From: Mycobacterium lepraemurium
Lineage (GTDB): Bacteria > Actinomycetota > Actinomycetes > Mycobacteriales > Mycobacteriaceae
Assembly: GCA_002291465.1 (NCBI GenBank)
Contig: CP021238.1
Location: 1,550,001-1,614,000 of the forward strand
DNA: 64,000 bases
Direction: 5' to 3'
Positions 26,395-37,143 of the stretch are shown here, in pieces; the first letter of the stretch is position 1; every line of letters begins with the position of its first letter. The notes below the pieces were generated by a model. That model saw nothing but the letters and a program-made list of their open reading frames with translations, had not been told where the DNA came from and searched no databases. The position numbers were made by a program, and so were the translations under genes.

Positions 26395-29300
26395 TCAGAG
26401 CAGCCCGAACAGCTGCAGGTCGGTGATGTACTTGACGATGACCGGCGGCGACACGTTCGGAATGTCTTTGTCGGAGCCGATTTTCGCCTCCTGCACCGCT
26501 GCGCGGAACACGTCGGTGGGAGCTATCGACCCGTTGATCGGCTTCTCCGGCGTGCGGTAGTTGTGCAGCAGCGAGTACTGGCGCTGCCGGTCCGGCAGGG
26601 CCCGCAGCGAGGTCTCGAACCGCCGTAGCCATTCGGAGTAGTCGGCGATCCGCTCGATCGAATAGCCGGCGTCCACCAGCCAATCGACGTATTCGTCCAG
26701 ACCGATGCCGTCGTCGTAGGGGTTCATCACGTGGTAGGTCTGGAAGCCGGTTGTCGGTGATCTGCGAACCCAGCGTCGAGATCGCCGCGGCGATGAACTC
26801 GACCGGCAGGCCGTCGTAGTGCGCCCGCTGCCGGTGGCCGTCGGCGTCGAGCTAGTAGAACGAGCCGGGCGCGATCCCGGTGGCCACCAGGCTCAGCATC
26901 AGCCGGGTGAACATGTCCGGCAGGTTGGGCTGCCCGGCATACGTGGTGTCGGCCAGGATCATGTCGCAGCGGAACACCGCGACGGGCAGCCTGCACAGGT
27001 CGTGCGCCTCGCGCAGCAGCACCTCGCCGGCCCACTTGCTGTTGCCGTAGCCGTTGGCGTAGCTGTCGTTGATCACCCGGGTGGCGCTCATCTGCCGGAT
27101 GTCGGCGTTCTCGACGAACTTGCCCGGCTCGATCTGGTCGCCCACGCCGATGGTGGACACGCAGGTGTACGGCTTCTGCTTGGACGTCAGCGCCAGCCGG
27201 ATCAGCTCCGCGGTGCCCAGGGCGTTGGGCCCGAACAGCTCGCTGTACGGCAACACGTGGTTGATCAGCGCGACACGGTCGACGATCACGTCGACCGTGT
27301 CGTCCAGTCGTTGCCAAACGTCTTGGCCCAGGCCCAGATTGGCCTCGCCCTTGTCGCCGGCGATGACCTCCAGGTGACCGGTGGCCAGCTGCTGGTAGTG
27401 CGCGAGCAGCTTCGGGTCGCCGCTGTCGAAGGTCTTGTCCAGCCGGGCGCGTGCCTCCTTGTCGGAGCGGCCCGGACCAGGGCGATGACCTTGCCGTCCA
27501 CCATGTCCATTCGCTCCAGCCATTCCAGGGCCAGGTAGCGGCCCAGGAAGCCGGTGGCGCCGGTCAGCAGCACGGTGCGCACCTCGGTGGCCGGCTTGGG
27601 CAGGTTCGGCGCGGCGGCCAGGGTGTCGGCGTCGAGGAACTTGCCCAGCGTCAGGTCGGCGGCGCGCACCACGGTCGCGTCCCGGCCGTGCACCGAGGCG
27701 AACGTCGGGCGCTTGCTGCCCTGCCGCTCGGCCTCGATGTAGCTCGCGATGGCCGTCAGGTCGTTGGCCGGGCTGACGATCACGCCCACCGGCACGTCGA
27801 CGTCGAAGATCTCGCGCAGCAGGTTGCCGAATGTCAACGCCGACAACGAGTCTCCGCCCAGATCGGTGAAGTGGGCGTCGGGGGACAGGTCGGAGGCGGC
27901 CGAACCCAGCATGGCGCCCGCGGCGCGGCTCACGGTCTGCAGCACCGGCGCCTGGGCACCGTTGCGGCGCAGCTCGGCCAGCTCGTTGGTCTGCCCGGCG
28001 GCCAGGTCGGCGTACATCTGTTCCAGCCGTTCCCCGTAGTGCTGCTTCAGTTTCGGCCACGCCAGCTTCCGGATCCCGGTCAGCAGACCGTTTTCCGGGC
28101 TGAACAGGTGTGGTCTCGATGATGAAGTCTCGCGGCACCTCGTAGGACTGCAGGCCGGCCTCCTTGGCGACCTGCTGCAACGAGTCGGCGATCTTGGGCT
28201 TGAGCGTCTCGGGGTCACCCGCGGCCAGCGCCTCCTCGGTGGGCACCACGACCGCCAGCAGGTAGGGCTGGGCGCTGTTGCCGTAGACCCGTAGACGTAG
28301 ATCTGGCGGATCAGCGGGCTGTTGCCGAACACCGCCTCCAGCTTAGCCAGCGTGACGAATTCACCCTGCGTCAGCTTGAGTACGTTGTTGCGGCGGTCGA
28401 CGTAGACCAGCCGGTCCGGGGCGATCTCGGCGAACACGTCGCCGGTGCGGTAGTAGCCGTCGTCGTCGAAGACGCCCGCGGTGGTTTCGGCCCGCTTGTA
28501 GTAGCCCGGGAACATGGTCTCGGTGCGCAGCAGCAGCAGCAGCTCGCCGCGCGGATGCGGTCGGTCGGTGCTGAAGTAGCCCAGGTCCGGCACGTCGACC
28601 AGCTTGTAGTCGATCACCGGCGGGCGCTGAATCTCCCCGTCGAACAACACCATTCCGGCCTCGGTGGAGCCGTAGCCGTCCATCAGGTGCATTTCGAGCA
28701 GCGACTCCACCCAGTTGCGCCAGTTGCGCAGCTCCGGCGAGATGGGCGCCAAGCCCGTCATCGCGAAGGTGAACCGCCCGCCCAGCAGGTACTGGCGCTG
28801 CTCGGCCAGCACCTCGGCCTCGACGGCGCGACGTTCGCCGGCGTCCCCGGCCTCGGAGAGCCGCCGCTCGACCTGACGCTGGAATTCGCCGTACAGCGTC
28901 TCCCAGATCCGCGGGACGAAGTTGAGCTAGGTGGGCCGCACCAGCTCGAGGTCCTCGAGCAGGGTGGACAGGTCGCTGCGGGCGGCGAAGTAGGCGGTGC
29001 CGCCGTTGCCCAGCGTGCCGTAGAGGATGCTTCGGCCCATCACGTGGCTCATCGGCATGAAGTTCTAGGGTGATCGACGCGGCGCTCGCGCCGAACCAGT
29101 TCTTACTGCCGCGGCGCCACATCTTGCCGACGTTGCTCTGCGGGTACATCGCGCCCTTGGGGGCGCCGGTGGACCCGGAGGTGTAGATTAGCAGGGCCAG
29201 CGAGTCCTCGTCGGCGGGCGGCTCCGCGACGGCGGGCAGGTCCTTGCCGCGCTCCAGCAGCTCGGCCAGCGTCTGGACGGCCACGCCGGTGCCGGACAGC

Positions 29301-29924
29301 CGCGCCGCGGCGTCCTGCACGGCCTCGCGCTGGTCGTCGATCTGCGGGTGGTAGTCGAACACCACCAGCCGGGTGGGCGCCTGCACGGCGCCGGTGATCA
29401 GCTGCATCGCGTCGGACAGCTGGTTCACGCTGGACGCGATCAGGGTGGGCTCGGTTCGGCCACGATCGGCTGCAGAGAGCTGATTGCCGCGCTGGTCTGC
29501 AGCGGCACCGAGACGGCGCCGATGGCGCCCAGCGCCATGTCGATGGTGGCGTAGTCGACGCTGTTGAAGCCCAGCACGCACACCCGGTCGCCGGGGTGCA
29601 CCACGTCGTCGGACAGGGCGCGGCCCAGCGCCGAAACACGCTGCGCCACTTCGCCGTACGTGATGGTCTCGAAGCGGGGGAGCAGCTGCGCCAACGTGGC
29701 CCGGTCTTGGCGTCCGTGACGAACTCCACCACGCGCTGTCCCAGCGCCGGCCGGTCGACGTAGCCGTCGAGCACGGTCCAGATGATCTGCGGCAGCCGCA
29801 GACCGGGCTGTTCGAGGGCGGCGGTGATCGCCGGGTCGGGTTGGGCGGCGGCGAATTGCGGGTTGGTGGCGATGAGTTCGTGGACGAGACGGTCGAGTCA
29901 TTCGTCATGGGTGGCAGTCGACAT
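26395..29924 (-). pseudogene. car: Carboxylic acid reductase (FadD9/Car-type), heavily degraded
   Basis: Pieces in all three frames reassemble a ~1,170-residue CAR: adenylation domain (LLIYTSGSTGAPKGAMYPQS, MDGYGSTEAGMV), phosphopantetheine site (FTDLGGDSLSAL) and reductase Rossmann domain (LLTGATGFLGRYLALEW, then NGYGNSKWAGE). Native enzymes reduce carboxylic acids to aldehydes with ATP and NADPH. Damage: in-frame TGA at codon 9 (29898-29900), TAG at 28927-28929 and at 26852-26854, and frameshifts near 29700, 29458, 29068, 28105, 27475 and 26745. An 8-bp tandem duplication (28281-28296) causes another. No functional product is possible. Confidence 0.95.
28281..28296. repeat. 8-bp tandem duplication inside car
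   Basis: CCGTAGAC is present twice in direct succession (28281-28288, 28289-28296). Removing one copy restores the expected reading QIYVYGNSAQPYLLAVVVP on the minus strand, so this duplication is itself a frameshift mutation. Confidence 0.85.
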
Positions 29925-29998
29925 AACAGATCCCTTGCGAATGAAAAATAACGAGTCAAATAAGTGCTATCGGCATTGACATGGCGCTGATGTATAGA

Positions 29999-30012
29999 AC
30001 GTTAGCTAACGT
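29999..30012. promoter_or_regulatory. 14-bp perfect palindrome upstream of car
   Basis: ACGTTAGCTAACGT is a perfect dyad 75 bp upstream of the car start, next to a minus-strand TATACA (29990-29995) that could be a -10. The shape is typical of TetR-family operators. The gene it would control is now a pseudogene. No TetR gene lies in the window. Confidence 0.55.
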
Positions 30013-30087
30013 AACGATATTCCACCATGACCCGGCCGCCGTGGTGTTTGTGAGATTGCGCACCCGAGCCGGAGACCCGGCGGGGTT

Positions 30088-31428
30088 TTACAGGTCGGCC
30101 AACAACCCGCCGAGAATGTCGATGCCCTCGGCGAGCAGCTCGTCGCTGATGGTCAGCGGCGGCAGCAGCCGGATGATGTTGCCGAACATGCCGCAGGTGA
30201 GCACGATGACGCCAGCCGCATGCGCGGCGACGGACAGCCGCTGGGTCAGGTCCTTGTCCGGCTCGGCGGTGCCGGACTTCACCAGTTCGATGGCGATCAT
30301 GGCGCCCCGGCCGCGGACGTCGCCGATCCGGTCGTCGCGGGCCTGCAGGCGCAGCAGCGGTTCGGTGATCAGGCGTTCCAGCTGCCGGGCCCGCTCGACC
30401 AGGCCGTCGCTCTCGATGGTCTCGATGGTGGCCAGCGCCGCCGCGCACGCCAGCGGGTTGCCGCCGAAGGTGCCGCCCAGGCCTCCGACGTGCGGGGCGT
30501 CCATGATCTGGGCGCGGCCGGTGACCGCCGACAGCGGCAGCCCGTCGGCGATGGCCTTGGCGGTGCAGATCAGGTCCGGCTCGATGCCCTCGTGCTCGCA
30601 GGCGAACATGGCGCCGGACCGCGCGAACCCGGCCTGCACCTCGTCGGCGATGAACAGCACGTCGTTGCGGTGGCACCAGTCCAGCAGGGTGGGCAGGAAT
30701 CCCTCGGCGGGAACGATGAACCCGCCCTCGCCCTGGATCGGTTCGATGATCACCGCGGCCAGGCTGTCGGCGCCGATCTGGCCGTCGATGATGTCGATGG
30801 CCCGCGCGGCGGCCTTCTCCCCGTCGGTGGTCAGTTCCTTGTCGAGCAGCCCGTCCCGGTAGGGGTAGGACAGCGGCGCCCGGTAGATCTCCGGCGCGAA
30901 CGGGCCGAAGCCGCCCTTGTAGGGCATCGACTTCGCGGTCAGCGCCATCGCCAGGTTGGTGCGGCCGTGGTAGGCGTGGTCGAAGGCCATCACGGCCGGC
31001 TTACGGGTGTAGGCGCGGGCGACCTTGACGGCGTTCTCGACGGCCTCGGCGCCGGAGTTGAACAGCACCGAGCGCTTTTCACCGGCCCCGGGGGTGATCC
31101 GGTTCAGCGTTTCGGCGACGGCGACGTAGGACTCGTACGGCGTCACCATGAAGCAGGTGTGGGTGAACTCGGCCACCTGGGCGCGCACCGCGTCGACCAC
31201 CCGGGGCGCCGAGTTGCCGATGGTGGTCACGGCGATGCCGGAGCCGAGGTCGATGAGCCGGTTGCCGTCGACGTCTTCGACGATGCCGCCGCCGGCGCGG
31301 GCGACGAACACCGGCACCGACACGTTGACCGCGTGCGACACCGCGGCCGCGCGGCGTTTGCTTAGTTCCAGCGACGCCGGGCCGGGGATCTCGGTGACCA
31401 GCCGGCGAGTCTGCTTGAGCCTGGCCAC
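30088..31428 (-). CDS. gabT: 4-aminobutyrate aminotransferase
   Basis: A 446-residue class III PLP-dependent aminotransferase, complete. It shows ALTAKSMPYKGGFGPFAPEI, LAAVIIEPIQGEGGFIVPAE, FIADEVQAGFARSG with the PLP-ring Asp, and ICTAKAIADGLPLSAV with the Schiff-base lysine. It transfers the amino group of GABA to 2-oxoglutarate, giving succinic semialdehyde. GTG 31428 is preceded by GGAG at good distance. It sits between the broken car and yajC, as in M. tuberculosis. Confidence 0.93.
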   Translation of the reverse strand: MARLKQTRRLVTEIPGPASLELSKRRAAAVSHAVNVSVPVFVARAGGGIVEDVDGNRLIDLGSGIAVTTIGNSAPRVVDAVRAQVAEFTHTCFMVTPYESYVAVAETLNRITPGAGEKRSVLFNSGAEAVENAVKVARAYTRKPAVMAFDHAYHGRTNLAMALTAKSMPYKGGFGPFAPEIYRAPLSYPYRDGLLDKELTTDGEKAAARAIDIIDGQIGADSLAAVIIEPIQGEGGFIVPAEGFLPTLLDWCHRNDVLFIADEVQAGFARSGAMFACEHEGIEPDLICTAKAIADGLPLSAVTGRAQIMDAPHVGGLGGTFGGNPLACAAALATIETIESDGLVERARQLERLITEPLLRLQARDDRIGDVRGRGAMIAIELVKSGTAEPDKDLTQRLSVAAHAAGVIVLTCGMFGNIIRLLPPLTISDELLAEGIDILGGLLADL

Positions 31429-31591
31429 CAGTTGCTCCTCCCCGCGGCGCGCGTGTCACGTCGCGTCCAAAGCCTATCGAGCTTGGCGCCGGCGGGCACT
31501 GCGGCCGCCGGCGACCCGCGGCTTGCCAGACTGAACGGGCACACTGGACCCCCGATTGCCCCGAGAATCCCGACGAAAGACAGGCGTGTCC

Positions 31592-31918
31592 ATGGAGAGT
31601 CTGATTCTGTTCCTGCCGTTCCTGCTCATCATGGGCGGGTTCATGTACTTCGCGTCGCGCCGGCAGCGGCGCGCCATGCAGGCCACCATCGAGCTGCACG
31701 AGTCGTTGCGGCCGGGGGATCGGGTGCACACCACGTCCGGGCTGCAGGCCACCGTCGTCGGGCTCACCGACGACACCGTCGACCTGGAGATTGCGCCGGG
31801 TGTGGTGACCACCTGGATGAAGCTGGCGATCCGCGACCGGATCGTGCCCGACGACGAGGACGACCTGGTAGACGGCGACGATTCCGCCGGCGAGGGCTCG
31901 GTCAGCAAGGATTCCTGA
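31592..31918 (+). CDS. yajC: Preprotein translocase subunit YajC
   Basis: 108 residues with one N-terminal TM helix (LILFLPFLLIMGGFMYFASR) and the YajC domain (ATIELHESLRPGDRVHTTSGLQ is the conserved core region). It associates with SecDF. ATG 31592 is preferred; GTG 31586 is two codons earlier. The acidic C-terminus (DDEDDLVDGDD) is typical of actinobacterial versions. First of the yajC-secD-secF set. Confidence 0.9.
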   Translation: MESLILFLPFLLIMGGFMYFASRRQRRAMQATIELHESLRPGDRVHTTSGLQATVVGLTDDTVDLEIAPGVVTTWMKLAIRDRIVPDDEDDLVDGDDSAGEGSVSKDS

Positions 31919-32041
31919 CGGGCATCCCGCGCCAAATGCCGCGCCGGCGGACCGCTCGCGCAACCGTCGGGCCGCGGCCACGTAGTCTTTTCTAGGCTCT
32001 GTCCGGGGCAAGGAACCGATTCTCGAGGAGATTGAAGGAAC

Positions 32042-33766
32042 GTGGCATCGTCGTCCGTGCCGGTGCACCCCGCCCGCTACCTCTCGGTCTTCTTGCTGCT
32101 GCTCGTGGGCGTCTACCTGCTGGTGTTCCTCACCGGGGACAAGCGGGCCGCGCCCAAGCTCGGCATCGATCTGCAGGGCGGCACCCGCGTCACGCTGACC
32201 GCGCGCACGCCCGACGGTTCGGCGCCCAGCCGTGAGGCGCTGGCTCAGGCGCAGCAGATCATCAGCGCCCGGGTCAACGGGCTGGGCGTGTCGGGTTCGG
32301 AGGTCGTGGTCGACGGCGACAACCTGATCATCACGGTCCCCGGCAAGGACGGCAACGAGGCCCGCAACCTGGGCCAGACCGCCCGCCTCTACATCCGCCC
32401 GGTGCTCAACTCGATGCCGGCGCAAAGCGGCGAGCCCAAGCCCGCGCTGCGCCAGCCCGCGCCCGGCCAGCCCGCACTCGCGCCCGCCCAGCCAGGTGCC
32501 GCACCCGCTCAGCCGCGGCCCTACCCGCAGGACCCGCCGCCGTCGCCCAGCCCGGCGCCCGCTCCGGCCCCGGCCACGGCTCCGGCCCCCGCTCCCGGGG
32601 AGGCGCCGCCCGGCGAGCAACCCGCCCCGCCGGATCCGCGCAAGGACCTCGCCGAGCGCATCGCCGAGGAGAAGAAGTGGCGGCAGAGCACCCGTCAGGG
32701 CATCCAGTTCCTGGCCCTGCAATTCCAGGCCACCCGCTGCGACAAGGACGACATCCTGGCCGGCAACGACGACCCCGCCCAGCCGTTGATCACCTGCTCG
32801 ACCGACCACAAGGTGGCCTACCTGCTCGGCCCGTCGATCATCAGCGGCGACCAGATCAAGGACGCCAGCGCGAGCCAGAACCAGCGCGGCATCGGCTTCG
32901 TCGTCGACCTGCAGTTCAAACCCGCCGCCGCCAACACCTGGGCGGACTTCACCGCCGCCCACATCGGCACCCAGACCGCGTTTACCCTGGACTCCCAGGT
33001 CGTCAGCGCCCCGATGATCCAGGAAGCGATCCCGGGCGGGCGCACCCAGATCAGCGGCGGCGACCCGCCCTTCACCGCGGCCACCGCCAAGCAGCTGGCC
33101 AACGTCCTCAAGTACGGGTCGTTGCCGCTGTCCTTCCAGTCGTCGGAGGCCCAAACCGTCTCGGCCACACTGGGATTGACCTCGCTGCGCGCCGGGCTGA
33201 TCGCCGGTGCCATCGGCCTGCTGCTGGTGTTGCTGTATTCGCTGCTGTACTACCGGGTGCTGGGCCTGCTCACCGCGCTGTCGTTGGCCGCTTCGGGCGC
33301 AATGGTTTTCGCGATCCTGATCCTGCTGGGCAGGTACATCAACTACACCCTGGACCTGGCCGGCATCGCGGGTCTGATCATCGGCATCGGCACCACCGCC
33401 GACTCCTTCGTGGTCTTCTTCGAGCGCATCAAGGACGAGATCCGCGAAGGCCGCACCTTCCGCTCGGCGGTGCCCCGCGGTTGGACGCGGGCGCGTAAGA
33501 CGATCGTCTCGGGCAACGCGGTCACCTTCCTGGCCGCGGCGGTGCTGTACTTCCTGGCCATCGGCCAGGTGAAGGGCTTCGCGTTCACGCTGGGCCTCAC
33601 CACGATCCTGGACCTGGTGGTGGTGTTCCTGGTGACCTGGCCGCTGGTATACCTGGCGTCCAAGTCGCCGACGCTGGCCAAGCCTGCCTACAACGGCCTG
33701 GGCGCTGTTCAGCAGGTCGCCCGCGAACGCCGGGCGGCGGCGCACGTGAGCACGGGACAGGGATAG
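32042..33766 (+). CDS. secD: Protein-export membrane protein SecD
   Basis: 574 residues. TM1 ([18 protein letters not shown]) is followed by the extracytoplasmic P1 domain starting [15 protein letters not shown] long Pro/Ala-rich insertion (about residues 125-215) interrupts P1, as in other mycobacteria. Five C-terminal TM helices contain the conserved [20 protein letters not shown]. SecDF uses the proton gradient to pull secreted proteins across the membrane. GTG 32042 has AGGA upstream. Two bases separate it from secF. Confidence 0.95.
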   Translation: MASSSVPVHPARYLSVFLLLLVGVYLLVFLTGDKRAAPKLGIDLQGGTRVTLTARTPDGSAPSREALAQAQQIISARVNGLGVSGSEVVVDGDNLIITVPGKDGNEARNLGQTARLYIRPVLNSMPAQSGEPKPALRQPAPGQPALAPAQPGAAPAQPRPYPQDPPPSPSPAPAPAPATAPAPAPGEAPPGEQPAPPDPRKDLAERIAEEKKWRQSTRQGIQFLALQFQATRCDKDDILAGNDDPAQPLITCSTDHKVAYLLGPSIISGDQIKDASASQNQRGIGFVVDLQFKPAAANTWADFTAAHIGTQTAFTLDSQVVSAPMIQEAIPGGRTQISGGDPPFTAATAKQLANVLKYGSLPLSFQSSEAQTVSATLGLTSLRAGLIAGAIGLLLVLLYSLLYYRVLGLLTALSLAASGAMVFAILILLGRYINYTLDLAGIAGLIIGIGTTADSFVVFFERIKDEIREGRTFRSAVPRGWTRARKTIVSGNAVTFLAAAVLYFLAIGQVKGFAFTLGLTTILDLVVVFLVTWPLVYLASKSPTLAKPAYNGLGAVQQVARERRAAAHVSTGQG

Positions 33767-33768
33767 CG

Positions 33769-35076
33769 ATGACTTCTTCCAAGGCCTCCAAAGCCGCCAA
33801 GGGCGCGACCGAGATCACCGAAACCTCTTCGGGCGCTTCGGAATTTACCGACAGCGACGCCGCCGCGGCCGGGTTTCCGCGGCACAGCTTCCTGTCCCGC
33901 CTCTACACCGGCACCGGCGCGTTCGAGGTGGTCGGGCGGCGCCGGCTGTGGTTCGGCATCAGCGGCGCGATCGTCGCGGTCGCGATCCTGTCCATCGCGC
34001 TGCGCGGCTTCACCTTCGGCATCGACTTCAACGGCGGCACCACGGTGTCGATGCCCGCCGCCGGGACGCACGGCACGGTGCACACCGCGCAGGTGCAGGA
34101 GGTGTTCCGCAAGACCCTCGGCACCGACCCGGAGTCGGTGGTCGTGGTCGGCAACGGCGCCGCGGCCACCGTGCAGATCCGCTCCGAGACGCTGACCAAC
34201 GACCAGACGACCAAGCTGCGCAACGCGCTGTTCGACGCGTTCGGACCCAAGGGCGCCGACGGTAAGCCCAGCAAGCAGGCCATCAGCGACTCGGCGGTCT
34301 CGGAGACCTGGGGCGACCAGATCACCGACAAGGCGCTGATCGCGCTGGTGGTGTTCCTGGCGCTGGTCGGGTTGTACATCACGGTCCGCTACGAGCGGTA
34401 CATGACGCTGGCCGCGATCGCGGCGATGTTCTTCGACCTGACCGTGACGGCCGGCGTGTACTCGCTGGTGGGCTTCGAGGTCACCCCGGCCACCGTCATC
34501 GGCCTGCTGACGATCCTGGGCTTCTCGCTCTACGACACCGTCATCGTGTTCGACAAGGTCGAGGAGAACACCCGCGACTTCCAGCACACCAACCGGCGCA
34601 CCTTCGCCGAGCAGGCCAACCTGGCGATCAACCAGACGTTCATGCGCTCCATCAACACCAGCCTGATCGGCGTGCTGCCGGTGCTGGCGCTGATGGTGGT
34701 GGCGGTCTGGCTGCTGGGCGTCGGCACGCTGAAGGACCTGGCGCTGGTGCAGCTGGTCGGCATCCTGGTGGGCACCTATTCGTCGATCTTCGTCGCCACC
34801 CCGCTGCTGATCACGCTGCGCGAGCGCACCGAGCTGGTGCGCACCCACACCCGCCGGGTGCTCAAGCGGCGCGCCGGTGGCGCGCGGGCGAGTGCCGAGG
34901 GCACCACCGACGACGCCGCCGAGACTCCCGCCGGGTCCGGGGACGAGGCCACCGAGGCCGAGCGGGAGTCGCCGTCGTCCCGGCCCGCGCCGAGCAAGCC
35001 GGCGCCGGGTGCCCGGCCGGTGCGGCCCACCGGGGCCCGGCGTCCGACCGGCAAGCGAAACGTCGGCCGGCGGTAG
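33769..35076 (+). CDS. secF: Protein-export membrane protein SecF
   Basis: 435 residues: a short hydrophilic N-terminus, TM1, the FGIDFNGGTTVSM motif, then five TM helices with VIGLLTILGFSLYDTVIVFD and FMRSINTSLIGVLPVLALMV. It partners SecD. The C-terminal 75 residues are low-complexity, acidic then Arg/Pro-rich, and end GRR. It directly follows secD. Confidence 0.95.
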   Translation: MTSSKASKAAKGATEITETSSGASEFTDSDAAAAGFPRHSFLSRLYTGTGAFEVVGRRRLWFGISGAIVAVAILSIALRGFTFGIDFNGGTTVSMPAAGTHGTVHTAQVQEVFRKTLGTDPESVVVVGNGAAATVQIRSETLTNDQTTKLRNALFDAFGPKGADGKPSKQAISDSAVSETWGDQITDKALIALVVFLALVGLYITVRYERYMTLAAIAAMFFDLTVTAGVYSLVGFEVTPATVIGLLTILGFSLYDTVIVFDKVEENTRDFQHTNRRTFAEQANLAINQTFMRSINTSLIGVLPVLALMVVAVWLLGVGTLKDLALVQLVGILVGTYSSIFVATPLLITLRERTELVRTHTRRVLKRRAGGARASAEGTTDDAAETPAGSGDEATEAERESPSSRPAPSKPAPGARPVRPTGARRPTGKRNVGRR

Positions 35077-35080
35077 ACAC

Positions 35081-36751
35081 GTGGCCATCCGCATCGGCCG
35101 TCGCGGCCTGACGGGGTGGGTGGGCATCGGTATGGCCGTACTGGTCGTCGCGGGCGTCGCCCTGGCCGGCTGCGCGGGCAGCGCCGCGGCCGAGATCGAC
35201 TACGTGGTCGACGGGCCGCTGAGCAGCTACAACCCCAACACCGTCGTCGGCGCCGCCTCGGCCGGAGCGCAGGCGTTCGCCCGCACGCTCGTCGGGTTCA
35301 GCTATCACGGCCCCGACGGGCAAACCGTCCCCGACCGCGACTTCGGCACCGTCTCGGTGGTCGGCGGCACCCCGCTGGTGCTGGACTACCAGATCGCCGA
35401 CAACGCCGTCTACTCCGACGGCAAGCCGGTGACCTGTGACGACATCGTGCTGGCCTGGGCCGCCCAGTCCGGCCGGTACCCGGAGTTCAACGCCGCCACC
35501 CAGGCCGGCTACCTCGACATCGCCAACGTCGAATGCATGCCCGGGCAGAAGAAGGCCCGGGTGTCCTTCGTCCCCGACCGCGGCATCGTCGAATACAACC
35601 AGCTGTTCACCGCGACCACGCTGATGCCATCGCACGTCATCGCCGACCAGCTCAACGTCGACGTCACCGCGGCCCTGCTCAGCCACAACGCGCCGCTGGT
35701 GGCGCAGATCGCCAGGCTGTGGAACACCATCTGGGACCTCAAACCCGGGCTGAAGGGTGAGGAGATCCCCAAGCGCTTCCCGTCGTCGGGGCCCTACAAG
35801 CTGCAGGCCGTCCTGGACGGCGCGGTGGTGCTGGTCGCCAACGACCGGTGGTGGGGGCCCAAGGCCATCACCAAGCGGATCACCGTGTGGCCGCAGGGCC
35901 CCGACATCCAGGACCGGGTCAACAACCGCAGCGTCGACGTGGTCGACGTGGCCGCCGGCTCCTCGGGTACGCTGGCCACGCCCGACGACTACGACCGCTC
36001 CGACGCCCCGTCCGACGGCATCGAGCAGCTGATCTTCGCCCCGCAGGGGCCGCTGTCGGCGCCCAAGGCCCGCCGCGCGTTCGCGCTGTGCACCCCTCGC
36101 GACGTGCTGGCCAAGGACGCCGGGACGCCGATCGCCAACTCCCGCCTGGACCCGGTCGTCGACGACGCCGTCTCCGCGGGCGACGGCGCCGCCGAGACCG
36201 CCCCGTTCGGCAAGGCCGATCCGGTCGCCGCCCGCGAGGCGCTGGGCGGCGCCCCGCTGTCGGTGCGCATCGGCTACCAGGGGCCCAACGCCCGGCTCGC
36301 GGTCAACGTCGGCGTCATCACCAAGGCGTGCGCCCCGGCCGGCATCACGGTCTCCGGGGTCACCCTGGACAGCGCGGGCCCGCAGGCGCTGCGGGACGGC
36401 AAGATCGACGCGCTGCTGGCCAGCACCGGCGGCGCGACCGGCAGCGGATCGAGCGGGTCGTCGGCCATGGACGCCTACGCCCTGCACACCGGCAACGGCA
36501 ACAACCTGTCCGGCTACTCCAATCCGCAGGTGGACAACGCGATCGGGGCGCTGGCGGTGTCGGCCGACCCCGCCGAGCGGGTCCGGCTGCTGGCCGAGAC
36601 CGCCCCGATGCTGTGGGGCGACCTGCCCACGCTGCCGCTGTACCGGCAGCAGCGCACCCTGCTGATCTCCAAGAAGATGTACGCGGTGAACAAGAACCCC
36701 ACCCGGTGGGGCGCGGGGTGGAACATGGACCGATGGGCCCTGGTGCAGTGA
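35081..36751 (+). CDS. Lipoprotein, peptide-transporter-type solute-binding protein (Rv2585c-like)
   Basis: 556 residues. A type II signal peptide with lipobox LAGC at about residues 27-30 anchors it to the outer face of the membrane. The mature part is an SBP_bac_5 (DppA/OppA-type) domain, seen in [17 protein letters not shown] and [20 protein letters not shown]. No ABC permease or ATPase genes are adjacent, so its transport partner is unclear. GTG 35081 begins four bases after the secF stop, in the same transcription unit as in M. tuberculosis. Confidence 0.9.
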   Translation: MAIRIGRRGLTGWVGIGMAVLVVAGVALAGCAGSAAAEIDYVVDGPLSSYNPNTVVGAASAGAQAFARTLVGFSYHGPDGQTVPDRDFGTVSVVGGTPLVLDYQIADNAVYSDGKPVTCDDIVLAWAAQSGRYPEFNAATQAGYLDIANVECMPGQKKARVSFVPDRGIVEYNQLFTATTLMPSHVIADQLNVDVTAALLSHNAPLVAQIARLWNTIWDLKPGLKGEEIPKRFPSSGPYKLQAVLDGAVVLVANDRWWGPKAITKRITVWPQGPDIQDRVNNRSVDVVDVAAGSSGTLATPDDYDRSDAPSDGIEQLIFAPQGPLSAPKARRAFALCTPRDVLAKDAGTPIANSRLDPVVDDAVSAGDGAAETAPFGKADPVAAREALGGAPLSVRIGYQGPNARLAVNVGVITKACAPAGITVSGVTLDSAGPQALRDGKIDALLASTGGATGSGSSGSSAMDAYALHTGNGNNLSGYSNPQVDNAIGALAVSADPAERVRLLAETAPMLWGDLPTLPLYRQQRTLLISKKMYAVNKNPTRWGAGWNMDRWALVQ

Positions 36752-36758
36752 GGTCGGC

Positions 36759-37100
36759 ATGACGGACGCCGGCGGAGCGACGCCGGTCGCGGAGCTCATC
36801 GCGTCGCTGACCCGGCGGGTGCCCGATTTCCCCAAGCCCGGCATCCATTTCAAGGACCTCACCCCGCTGTTCGCCGACGCGACGGCGATGACGGCCGTCA
36901 CCGGCGCGCTGGCCCGGCACGCGTCCGGCGCTGACCTGGTGGCCGGTATTGACTCGCGCGGGTTCCTGGTCGCGGCGGCCCGGCTGCTGCGGCGCACCGG
37001 CGCGACCGTGACCGCTGCGGCGGTGGTGTTCGAACTCGGTGCGCTGGGCGGGCGGGCGGCGCTGGCGCCGTTGCCGGTGCACAGCCTGACTTGCCAGTAG
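36759..37100 (+). pseudogene. apt: Adenine phosphoribosyltransferase with internal deletion
   Basis: The N-terminal half is normal ([20 protein letters not shown], then [12 protein letters not shown]). The reading then jumps directly to the C-terminal helix and strand ([20 protein letters not shown]), which in relatives lies about 65-70 residues later. The missing block contains the PRPP-binding motif (VVVIDDVLATGGT in homologues) and the active-site loop. The frame is kept, giving 113 instead of about 180 residues, but the enzyme that salvages adenine to AMP cannot work. It lies between the lipoprotein gene and relA, as usual. Confidence 0.9.
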
Positions 37101-37143
37101 CCCCGCGACATCGGAGATATCCTCGAATTCGGAGGTGAGCATC

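Noticed and set aside
31079-33745. Very long open frame antisense to secD (about 890 codons)
   Set aside because: It is a GC-rich shadow frame: composition is Arg/Gly/Gln-rich, no domain is recognisable, and the opposite strand encodes a full SecD with clear motifs.
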